Below, in pieces: positions 10,229 through 15,582 of a stretch of DNA of 15,582 bases. The translations under genes and the position numbers were made by a program. The notes under the pieces are model-generated. The model was not told where the DNA came from, ran no database searches, and saw only the letters and a list, made by a program, of their open reading frames with translations. Positions within the stretch are counted from its first letter, which is position 1; every line of letters starts with the position of its first letter. This stretch comes from Wenzhouxiangella sp. Lineage in GTDB: Bacteria > Pseudomonadota > Gammaproteobacteria > Xanthomonadales > Wenzhouxiangellaceae. The DNA is taken from the NCBI GenBank assembly GCA_007119095.1, contig SKQI01000069.1, positions 1 to 15,582 of the forward strand, written 5' to 3'.

Positions 10229-10347
10229 GCTGGGTCTTCGGTAGTTGGCAATGACAAGGGCGGGACGCAGGAAGGACGATTTCCACTTTGGAGCCTACAG
10301 TAGCTGAATGTGACAATAATGGTGCAGGTACTAGTAACATTCGAACC
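10229..10347. promoter_or_regulatory. Divergent promoter region between the family 2 glycosyltransferase and the Ppx/GppA gene
   Basis: This 119-bp spacer separates two divergently read genes, so it should contain their promoters. It is more AT-rich at its right end. A good -10-like AATAAT lies at 10315-10320 for the plus strand, but the nearest -35-like TTGGAG (10288-10293) is about 21 bp away, too far for a standard sigma-70 promoter. No clear operator or hairpin is seen. Confidence 0.35.
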
Positions 10348-11499
10348 ATGATCCCTTCAGGCAAGTTCACCCGGGCCGGACGTTTGGCGGTATTGGTGCT
10401 GCTGTTGATGGGCCTTTCCGGCCCTGGACAGGCGGCAGTCGAGCCCTCCAATCTTACCCTGGCCGCGCTGGATATCGGCTCTGGCACCACCCGTCTGCTG
10501 GTGGCCGAGCTGGACGTCTGCGGCGGGCACGCGCTGCGGGTGGTTGAAAGGAAAAGTGCACGGGTGCCCTACGCTGCCGACCTGTTGAACGGCGAGACGG
10601 GGTCGTTTTCTGCGGATATTCAGGCACGGGCCGACCAGACAATGGCAGGGTTGATTGCGCAGGCTCGCGACCTGGGTTCGCAACGCGTACTGGCTGTTGC
10701 CACCCAGGCTTTTCGCACGGCAGCCAATGGTGAAGACTTGCTGCAGGGCTGGCGCGAACGCCACGGCCTGGAAGTCAGCATTCTCACTCAGGAAGAGGAA
10801 GCGCGTTTGGCCTACCAGCTGGTCGTTTCACGTCTGGGCGCTGCTACGGAGCATTTACTGGTCTGGGATATCGGGGCGGCCAGCCAGCAGTTGGTCTGGC
10901 GAGATCCGGTCACTCAGGAATGGGTTCATGTCAATTCCGATCTGGCGTCGGTGACATTTCGCAATCATTCGCTCGACACCCTGGGCAGGCCAGTCGGCTG
11001 GGTCAGCCCCAACCCGATCAGCCAGGTCGAGGCCGATTTGCTGGCCGCTGAGGTGATGGCGTGGCTGGGCCCGGGACGAGTGGACAGGGTCAACAGTGTG
11101 ACCCGCCAGGGATTCCATGTGGTCGGCATTGGCGGCGTGCACGGTGCCAGCCTGGTCAACCAGATGGGTTTGCAGCCTGGTGAATGGGTGACTCGCTCGG
11201 CGCTGGCTCGCACTCTGGCCGGGCAGTTGGGTCGCAGCGATGAGGCCATCGGTGGCGAGTATGCCGATACTGATGTCACCAACCTGATCCTGGTCAATGC
11301 ACTGATGGCGCACTACGGCATCGATCGATACCAGGTCAAGGGGTCGGATCTGACCGAGGCGGTGTTGCTTGCGCTGGATGAAGATTGCCAGCTGTTCCTT
11401 GGCCCCCGCTCATCGGTTCCAGCAGAAGCGAACGGACGCTATCATGATGTTGTTGATCAACCTGGTTTTTCCGATGCGCCATGCCTGAAATCACATTGA
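10348..11499 (+). CDS. Exported Ppx/GppA-family phosphatase, single-domain
   Basis: A 383-residue protein of the exopolyphosphatase/pppGpp phosphatase family (ASKHA fold). Domain motifs: ALDIGSGTTRLLVAEL (phosphate-binding loop, D42 onward), ATQAFRTAANGEDLL (about 118-132), EEEARL (catalytic Glu region, E149-E151), DIGAAS (174-179, second phosphate loop, commonly GGGS) and GIGGVHGAS. It ends soon after this domain and lacks the C-terminal HD-type region of the 500-residue E. coli Ppx and GppA. The ATG at 10348 gives a textbook signal peptide: basic MIPSGKFTRAGR, hydrophobic LAVLVLLLMGL, then GPGQA before AVE. A TTG-initiated frame from 10288 would bury that signal; a start at internal Met21 would give a cytosolic protein. 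Likely periplasmic, so the substrate may be extracellular polyphosphate, not pppGpp (inference). Its last 19 bases overlap folA. Confidence 0.82.
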   Translation: MIPSGKFTRAGRLAVLVLLLMGLSGPGQAAVEPSNLTLAALDIGSGTTRLLVAELDVCGGHALRVVERKSARVPYAADLLNGETGSFSADIQARADQTMAGLIAQARDLGSQRVLAVATQAFRTAANGEDLLQGWRERHGLEVSILTQEEEARLAYQLVVSRLGAATEHLLVWDIGAASQQLVWRDPVTQEWVHVNSDLASVTFRNHSLDTLGRPVGWVSPNPISQVEADLLAAEVMAWLGPGRVDRVNSVTRQGFHVVGIGGVHGASLVNQMGLQPGEWVTRSALARTLAGQLGRSDEAIGGEYADTDVTNLILVNALMAHYGIDRYQVKGSDLTEAVLLALDEDCQLFLGPRSSVPAEANGRYHDVVDQPGFSDAPCLKSH

Positions 11500-11972
11500 T
11501 CGCGGCAATGGCCCGCGACCAGATCATCGGCGCCGAGGGCGGCATGCCGTGGCACCTGCCGGCTGATCTGGCCCACTTCAAGCAGGTCACCATGGGCCAT
11601 CCCGTGTTGATGGGGCGAAAGACCTTTCAATCCATTGGCAGGCCGCTGCCCGGACGGCGCAATGTGGTTCTGAGCCGGTCTGCAACCGGGCTGCCGGACG
11701 GGGTGGAGCAGTTCACCGGTCTGGAGCAGGCGCTGGCCGCGCTGGACGAGAGCGGCAGCGTGATGGTGATCGGTGGCGGCGAAATCTACCGCCTGACCTT
11801 GCCGCGGGCCACCCGGCTGGTGCTGACCTTTATCGATGCCGATGTTGAAGGCGACACCCGCTTTCCCGAGTTTGTGCTGGAAGAATGGCGCTTGAGCCAG
11901 ATGCAAGCACGTCCGGCCGACGAACGTAACGCCTACGCCCTGGTGTTTGCCGAGTTTCAACGGCGCCGATGA
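11481..11972 (+). CDS. folA: Dihydrofolate reductase
   Basis: A 163-residue type I DHFR, close to E. coli FolA (159). It reduces dihydrofolate to tetrahydrofolate with NADPH and recycles the product of thymidylate synthase; it is the target of trimethoprim. Signatures: IAAMARDQIIG, GGMPWHLPADL with the substrate-binding acid at D29, MGRKTFQSIGRPLPGR for NADPH binding, NVVLSRS, and VIGGGEIY. The start fits the family N-terminus exactly. The gene begins 19 bp inside the preceding Ppx/GppA gene and ends in an ATGA overlap (11969-11972) with the cation transporter gene, so translation is probably coupled through the operon. Confidence 0.97.
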   Translation: MPEITLIAAMARDQIIGAEGGMPWHLPADLAHFKQVTMGHPVLMGRKTFQSIGRPLPGRRNVVLSRSATGLPDGVEQFTGLEQALAALDESGSVMVIGGGEIYRLTLPRATRLVLTFIDADVEGDTRFPEFVLEEWRLSQMQARPADERNAYALVFAEFQRRR

Positions 11973-12868
11973 CAATCGATTCAGCAGCCAACGCCTGGCC
12001 GCTGAAGCGTCGGGTGACGCTGATTGGCGCGCTCGTCAACCTGGTGCTGGCGGTTGCCAAGGTGATTGGCGGCATCCTGGCCCAATCGCAGGCGCTGATC
12101 GTCGATGGTGTCCACTCCCTGTCAGACCTGGCCAGCGACGTGCTGGTGCTGTTTGCCGCTCGTTACGGATCTCTGGACGCGGACCACAATCACCCCTACG
12201 GTCACGCTCGGATAGAAACCCTGGCCACGCTGGCTGTTGGCGTGGTGTTGCTGGCCGTGGCTGCCGGCTTTCTTCTCGATGCTTCTTCCCGGTTATTGCT
12301 TGGCCAGGACATGATCGTGCCAGGTCAGCTTGCGCTGTGGGTCGCGCTGGGATCGGTTTTGGCCAAAGAAGCCATGTTTCACGCGACCCGCCGAGTTGCC
12401 CGTCGCACCGGGTCCAGCCTGATGCTTGCCAACGCCTGGCACCATCGCAGCGACGCCTTGTCATCGCTGGTGGTGATTGTCGGCGTTGGTGGCGCGATGC
12501 TGGGGCTGATCTGGTTCGATGCCCTGGCTGCCGCGATCGTGGCCTTGATGCTGGCCTGGGTGGCCTGGAAGCTGCTTGCCGGAGCCAGCCTTGAGCTGGT
12601 GGATACCGGCCTGTCGCGCAAGGAGCTGGCCGTCATGGCCGCCACCATCGACGGCGTTGCAGGCGTTCGGGGTTTTCAGGACTTGCGTACCCGCCTCATG
12701 GGCGGACAGGTACTGGTTGATGTTCAGATTCTGGTGGATGGGCAAATCACGGTTGCCGAGGCTGATCTGGTCGCTGATCAAGTCAGGCAGGCGCTGATCG
12801 AACAACTACCTGGGCGGGCCGACATCACCATCGGCATCCGCCCTGCCGGGTACAATCGCGCACCATGA
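11969..12868 (+). CDS. Cation diffusion facilitator (CDF) metal efflux transporter
   Basis: A 299-residue inner-membrane proton/divalent-metal antiporter of the CDF family. Six hydrophobic segments lie between about residues 15 and 205, then a cytoplasmic C-terminal domain (VDTGLSRKEL..., with GVRGFQDLRTRLMGGQVLVDV at about 231-251) ends the protein. The metal site shows HxxxD in TM2 (H49, D53, in VDGVHSLSD) and HxxxD in TM5 (H158, D162, in AWHHRSDALSS). The TM2 histidine favours zinc over the DxxxD type of FieF, but the metal is inferred. DHNHPYGHAR (72-81) is the usual loop after TM2. ATGA overlaps tie it to folA upstream and apaH downstream. Its presence between two nucleotide-metabolism enzymes has no obvious functional reason beyond shared transcription. 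Confidence 0.93.
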   Translation: MTIDSAANAWPLKRRVTLIGALVNLVLAVAKVIGGILAQSQALIVDGVHSLSDLASDVLVLFAARYGSLDADHNHPYGHARIETLATLAVGVVLLAVAAGFLLDASSRLLLGQDMIVPGQLALWVALGSVLAKEAMFHATRRVARRTGSSLMLANAWHHRSDALSSLVVIVGVGGAMLGLIWFDALAAAIVALMLAWVAWKLLAGASLELVDTGLSRKELAVMAATIDGVAGVRGFQDLRTRLMGGQVLVDVQILVDGQITVAEADLVADQVRQALIEQLPGRADITIGIRPAGYNRAP

Positions 12869-13722
12869 GCAGGGAGCCAAAACGTCAGATTTTCATTGGG
12901 GATGTGCAGGGTTGCGCCGGTCCGCTGAAACGCTTGCTTGATGGGTTGAATTTCGACCCGGCGGCAGATCGTTTGCGCTTCGCCGGTGATTTGGTCAATC
13001 GTGGCGGCAAATCGCTGAAGACGCTTCGCCTGATTCGTGAACTGGGCAGCTCGGCCATGACCGTGCTTGGCAATCACGACCTGCACCTGTTGGCCTATGC
13101 CCGACGGGTAAGGCGAGCCGGTCGTCGCAACCGCGAGTTCGACGACATCCTCAGTGCGCCTGACGGGGCTGAGCTGCTGGACTGGCTGATCAGCCAGCCG
13201 TTGATGTGGAAGGACGCGTCGAACCAGGTTGCGATGGTTCATGCCGGTGTTGATCCGCGCTGGGGACCCAAGCGAGCGCGCAAACGCGCCGCTGAGGTGG
13301 AACATGCCCTGGCTACCGACCCGGCAACCTTTTTCCAACATATGTATGGCGACCGTCCACGGCGCTGGCGTCCGCGCCAGCCGCACCACAGCCGTTTGCG
13401 TGCGATCACCAACGTCTTCACCCGGATGCGCTTTTGCGACGCCGAGGGACGGCTTGAACTGCAGGCAAAGGGCGTGCCGGGCAAGCCGCCGAAAGGGTTC
13501 CGGCCCTGGTTCGAGCACCTGCACGACGATTGGAAGGACTGGACGCTGGTATTCGGTCACTGGTCCATGCTGGGCTTGCATCGATCGGGCAGTGCGCTTT
13601 GTCTCGATTCCGGCTGTGTCTGGGGCAATGACCTGAGCGCGCTGGTGATCGAACCTGATGGCCGACAGCGCCTGGCCGCCCTGAGTTGCAGCGACAAGCG
13701 TTTCCGCTGGGTTGAAACCTGA
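12865..13722 (+). CDS. apaH: Symmetrical bis(5'-nucleosyl)-tetraphosphatase
   Basis: A 285-residue ApaH of the metallophosphoesterase superfamily, near the 280 residues of E. coli ApaH. It splits Ap4A into two ADP and in E. coli also removes Np4 caps from RNA. Metal-site motifs in order: IGDVQGC (11-17), AGDLVNRGG (40-48), LGNHDLHLLAYA, MVHAGVDPRW and FGHW, with the family-specific ITNVFTRMRFC and LDSGCVWG. The first motif has Q where E. coli has H, which I recall as normal in many gammaproteobacterial ApaH proteins. The start overlaps the end of the CDF gene (ATGA, 12865-12868). apaG, often beside apaH, is not in this operon. Confidence 0.96.
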   Translation: MSREPKRQIFIGDVQGCAGPLKRLLDGLNFDPAADRLRFAGDLVNRGGKSLKTLRLIRELGSSAMTVLGNHDLHLLAYARRVRRAGRRNREFDDILSAPDGAELLDWLISQPLMWKDASNQVAMVHAGVDPRWGPKRARKRAAEVEHALATDPATFFQHMYGDRPRRWRPRQPHHSRLRAITNVFTRMRFCDAEGRLELQAKGVPGKPPKGFRPWFEHLHDDWKDWTLVFGHWSMLGLHRSGSALCLDSGCVWGNDLSALVIEPDGRQRLAALSCSDKRFRWVET

Positions 13723-13733
13723 GCCTTGTGGCA

Positions 13734-13747
13734 GACTAGGCGTAGTC
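13734..13747 (+). other. Small inverted repeat in the uspA-like leader
   Basis: A perfect 5-bp inverted repeat, GACTA (13734-13738) and TAGTC (13743-13747), surrounds GGCG in the 48-bp gap between apaH and the universal stress gene. No T-run follows, so it is not an intrinsic terminator. It lies only six bases upstream of the Shine-Dalgarno and could be chance. Confidence 0.2.
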
Positions 13748-13752
13748 CAAGC

Positions 13753-13760
13753 AAGGAAGG
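13753..13760 (+). promoter_or_regulatory. Strong Shine-Dalgarno of the uspA-like gene
   Basis: AAGGAAGG ends 10 bases before the ATG at 13771. It decides the start over the in-frame GTG-type start at 13726, which would add 15 non-conserved residues (MWQTRRSPSKEGYLP). Most other genes in this window have no recognisable Shine-Dalgarno. Confidence 0.75.
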
Positions 13761-13770
13761 ATATTTACCT

Positions 13771-14205
13771 ATGCACGCATTCCGCAAGGTAGTGGTAGCG
13801 GTTGACGGTTCGGATAATTCGCTGAGGGCTGCCCGTGTCGCCGCCCGCCTGGCCGATTCTCTGGATGCAGCGCTGGTGATGCTGCACGTTTTTCCGCTGA
13901 TGAGCAGTGACCTGCCGGGTGCACTGGGCATGAGCAAGGAAGACCTTGAAGAGATTCGCGACCGCTCGGCACGCCAGACATTTGATGCCGTGCGTTCGGA
14001 GCTTAGCGAGCGGACCGGGCCGCTCGAAGAGGTGGCACGCATTGGGGACGTGGCCGGCGAGGTGGTCAAATACCTGGGCGATGCCAAGGATGTGCTGCTG
14101 GTCATGGGCAGGCGCGGTCAGACCCAGTTAGGTGCGTTGCTGCTGGGCAGCGTATCGGAAAAGGTCATGCGCCATTCCAAGACGCCCGTCACTCTGGTCA
14201 GTTAA
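13771..14205 (+). CDS. Universal stress protein, UspA family, ATP-binding type
   Basis: A 144-residue single Usp domain. The N-terminal VVVAVDGSDNS carries the nucleotide-contacting D12; the C-terminal part has the classic ATP-binding spacing G-x2-G-x9-G-S at G113, G116, G126 and S127 (MGRRGQTQLGALLLGSVSEKV), followed by PVTLV. It is therefore predicted to bind ATP. Cytosolic, usually dimeric; family members rise during starvation and stress, but the precise role here is unknown. The start is fixed by AAGGAAGG 10 bases upstream. It follows apaH by 48 bp and may be cotranscribed or have its own promoter; the strong ribosome site suggests higher expression than its neighbours. Its last 8 bases overlap the end of convergent aroE. 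Confidence 0.92.
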   Translation: MHAFRKVVVAVDGSDNSLRAARVAARLADSLDAALVMLHVFPLMSSDLPGALGMSKEDLEEIRDRSARQTFDAVRSELSERTGPLEEVARIGDVAGEVVKYLGDAKDVLLVMGRRGQTQLGALLLGSVSEKVMRHSKTPVTLVS

Positions 14206-15016
14206 GGTCGGCGTCCAGTGATGCCAGGGCGGCGCTGACCGAGGGGCGCTGTCCGGTCCAGATCTCGAAGGCCAGCGCAGCCTGACCGACCAGCATGCCG
14301 AGCCCACTGTCTGCTTTCCATCCGTACCTCTCGGCCCAGTGCGCGACTGGTCGATGCGCTTGGCCATAATTCAGGTCATACACTCGTGCATCGGGTACCA
14401 GCCAGCCGGCGGGCAGGGCCGGCATGGTGCCGCTATGGCCCAGGCTGGTTGCTTGCAATAGCAGATCATGGGCCTGGGCGGGGGCATCCAGACTGTGGCC
14501 GGCGATGGCTCCCAAGTGCGCAAATCGCTCGGCCAGACCCGCAGCGCGCGCGGCGGTGCGATTCAGAACGGTAATGCAGGCCGGCTTTTTCGCCAGCAAT
14601 GGCCCCAGGATGCCGGCCGTTGCGCCGCCGGCGCCCAGGATCAGGATGCGGGCGTCTGTCAGGGCAATACCCAGCCTTTCCAGATCCAGCACCAGGCCGG
14701 GGCCATCGGTATTGAAGCCCAGCCAGCCTTGCTCATCCAGCTTCAGGGTGTTGACCGCCCGAGCCAGTCTCGCGGGTCGGTCCAGCTGGCGGCACTGGCG
14801 CAGGCCTGTCTGCTTCAGCGGCAGCGTGAGGTTGGCGCCGATGCCGCCGGCAGCCGCCAGTTCGCTCAGCTTGGCCGGCAGCTCATCTTCCGGGCAGCGA
14901 ATCGCCCGGTAATCCACCTCGATTCCAAGCTGACGGCCGAACAGGCCATGAATACGCGGTGACAGACTGTGGCTGATCGGGTCGCCGAACACGGCCAGGC
15001 GCAGGCTAGGGGTCAT
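14198..15016 (-). CDS. aroE: Shikimate dehydrogenase (NADP+)
   Basis: A 272-residue AroE, the same length as the E. coli enzyme, reducing 3-dehydroshikimate to shikimate in aromatic amino acid synthesis. N-terminal substrate domain: FGDPISHSLSPRIH (10-23) and NLTLPLK with catalytic K68. AVNT (87-90) and NTDG with D104 complete the active site. The Rossmann part starts at ILGAGGA (126-132) and continues with VLNRT, the usual NADP-binding NRT. GLGMLVGQAALAFEIWTG near the end is diagnostic. Small substitutions (NLTLPLK for the common NVTVPFK) do not remove key residues. It lies 92 bp downstream of hemB on the same strand, with a tandem repeat in the gap, and its 3' end overlaps the stress-protein gene by 8 bp. 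Confidence 0.96.
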   Translation of the reverse strand: MTPSLRLAVFGDPISHSLSPRIHGLFGRQLGIEVDYRAIRCPEDELPAKLSELAAAGGIGANLTLPLKQTGLRQCRQLDRPARLARAVNTLKLDEQGWLGFNTDGPGLVLDLERLGIALTDARILILGAGGATAGILGPLLAKKPACITVLNRTAARAAGLAERFAHLGAIAGHSLDAPAQAHDLLLQATSLGHSGTMPALPAGWLVPDARVYDLNYGQAHRPVAHWAERYGWKADSGLGMLVGQAALAFEIWTGQRPSVSAALASLDADLN

Positions 15017-15068
15017 GACGGCTTTTCATTGAGCTAGGGGTTGGCTTGGACAAACAAAACAAGGAAAC

Positions 15069-15095
15069 CACCGAAGGCACCGAAGACACCGAATT
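15069..15095 (+). repeat. Tandem repeat, three 9-bp units (CACCGAAGN)
   Basis: Units are CACCGAAGG (15069-15077), CACCGAAGA (15078-15086) and CACCGAATT (15087-15095), in the 92-bp gap between aroE and hemB. The first two differ only in the last base. It is preceded by an A-rich run from about 15050. The only similar structure in the window is the CGCGAAG array near 5372. On the hemB-aroE transcript the complementary CTTCGGTG units would be present. Confidence 0.75.
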
Positions 15096-15108
15096 GGTGA
15101 CGGGGGCA

Positions 15109-15582
15109 CTATCCTTGGGGGAGTTGACGGGCAACATCGGGGGCGGCGTAGGTGAGGATTGCGTCGGCGCCGGCGCGGCGGATCGACAGCAAGGATTCCA
15201 GCATCACCTTGTCGCCGTCCAGCCAGCCGTTGGCCGCTGCTGCCTTGAGCATGGCGTACTCGCCGGAGACATGGTAGGCCAGGGTTGGCACGCCGAACTG
15301 ATCCTTGACCCGGCGAATGATGTCCAGGTAGGGCAGGGCCGGCTTGACCATGACCATGTCGGCGCCTTCTTCCAGGTCCAGTGCAACCTCGTGCAAAGCT
15401 TCATCGCTGTTGGCCGGGTCCATCTGGAAGGTTTCCTTGCCGCTTTTGCCCAGGTTGGCCGCCGATCCCACCGCGTCGCGGAAAGGTCCGTAAAAGGCCG
15501 AGGCGTACTTGGCCGCATAGCTCAGGATCAGGGTGTTGGCGAAGCCTTCCTTTTCCAGGGCCTGGCGGATGGCGCCGATCCG
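15109..15582 (-). CDS. hemB: Delta-aminolevulinic acid dehydratase (porphobilinogen synthase), C-terminal part
   Basis: The last 157 residues of HemB are present; the 5' part lies beyond the window. HemB condenses two 5-aminolevulinate molecules to porphobilinogen in haem synthesis. The visible part begins RIGAIRQALEKEGF and contains SYAAKYASAFYGPFRDA with the first active-site lysine, YASAFYGPF, the QMDPANSDEALHEVALD segment, ADMVMVKP with the Schiff-base lysine, the YHVSGEYAML loop, and RAGADAILTY near the end. The GTG at 15471 is internal, not a start, because conserved sequence continues upstream of it in frame. The stop is TAG at 15111-15109. aroE follows 92 bp downstream on the same strand. 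Confidence 0.97.
   Translation of the reverse strand, partial: RIGAIRQALEKEGFANTLILSYAAKYASAFYGPFRDAVGSAANLGKSGKETFQMDPANSDEALHEVALDLEEGADMVMVKPALPYLDIIRRVKDQFGVPTLAYHVSGEYAMLKAAAANGWLDGDKVMLESLLSIRRAGADAILTYAAPDVARQLPQG

Noticed and set aside
12895..12915. Possible loss of a metal ligand in ApaH (GDVQGC where E. coli has GDVHGC)
   Set aside because: I recall Q at this place in many gammaproteobacterial ApaH proteins, and all other metal motifs are intact.
13723..13770. Rho-independent terminator between apaH and the uspA-like gene
   Set aside because: The only inverted repeat has a 5-bp stem and no following T-run.
15469..15471. GTG as a start codon for a short HemB-like protein
   Set aside because: Conserved HemB sequence with the first active-site lysine continues upstream in frame to the window edge, so the gene is simply cut by the window.

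Overview
The window looks like chromosomal DNA from a GC-rich Gammaproteobacterium with lipopolysaccharide. The family is uncertain; a Xanthomonadales/Chromatiales-like lineage is my inference. Support comes from the conserved lgt-thyA pair with an ATGA overlap, RlmI, ApaH close to FolA, and an LPS-core type family 2 glycosyltransferase. Almost everything is housekeeping. I see no phage, transposase, CRISPR array, toxin-antitoxin or defence locus, and no rRNA or tRNA gene. No stretch over about 200 bases lacks a gene.

Layout. (1) 1-3192: two SLC13-type permeases with internal TrkA-C (RCK_C) domains lie tail to tail, their stop codons sharing one TTAA. The plus-strand copy enters from outside the window and looks broken: it lacks the sodium-site loop in both halves, and the second loss shifts the frame. 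The minus-strand copy is intact. (2) 3245-5281 (minus): a YyaL/SPATA20-type protein with a thioredoxin fold and a glycosidase-like barrel. (3) 5478-9470 (plus): rlmI, lgt, thyA and a family 4 glycosyltransferase, closely packed. (4) 9431-10228 (minus): a WaaE/KdtX-like family 2 glycosyltransferase, overlapping the previous gene by 40 bp at the 3' ends. (5) 10348-14205 (plus): a signal-peptide-bearing Ppx/GppA phosphatase, folA, a cation diffusion facilitator, apaH and a universal stress protein; the first four overlap each other. (6) 14198-15582 (minus): aroE and the 3' part of hemB.

How the genes work together. ThyA consumes methylene-tetrahydrofolate and releases dihydrofolate, which FolA reduces, so two steps of the thymidylate cycle are present in separate operons. 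Lgt and the two glycosyltransferases serve the cell envelope (lipoproteins and probably LPS core). The folA-apaH group mixes folate metabolism, metal efflux and Ap4A/Np4-cap hydrolysis, followed by a stress protein. AroE and HemB belong to the aromatic and haem pathways.

The most interesting points are the two matching deletions in the SLC13 copy, the predicted export of a single-domain Ppx/GppA enzyme, and short tandem repeats of about 9 bp in two separate intergenic regions. I did not find a convincing new multi-gene system.
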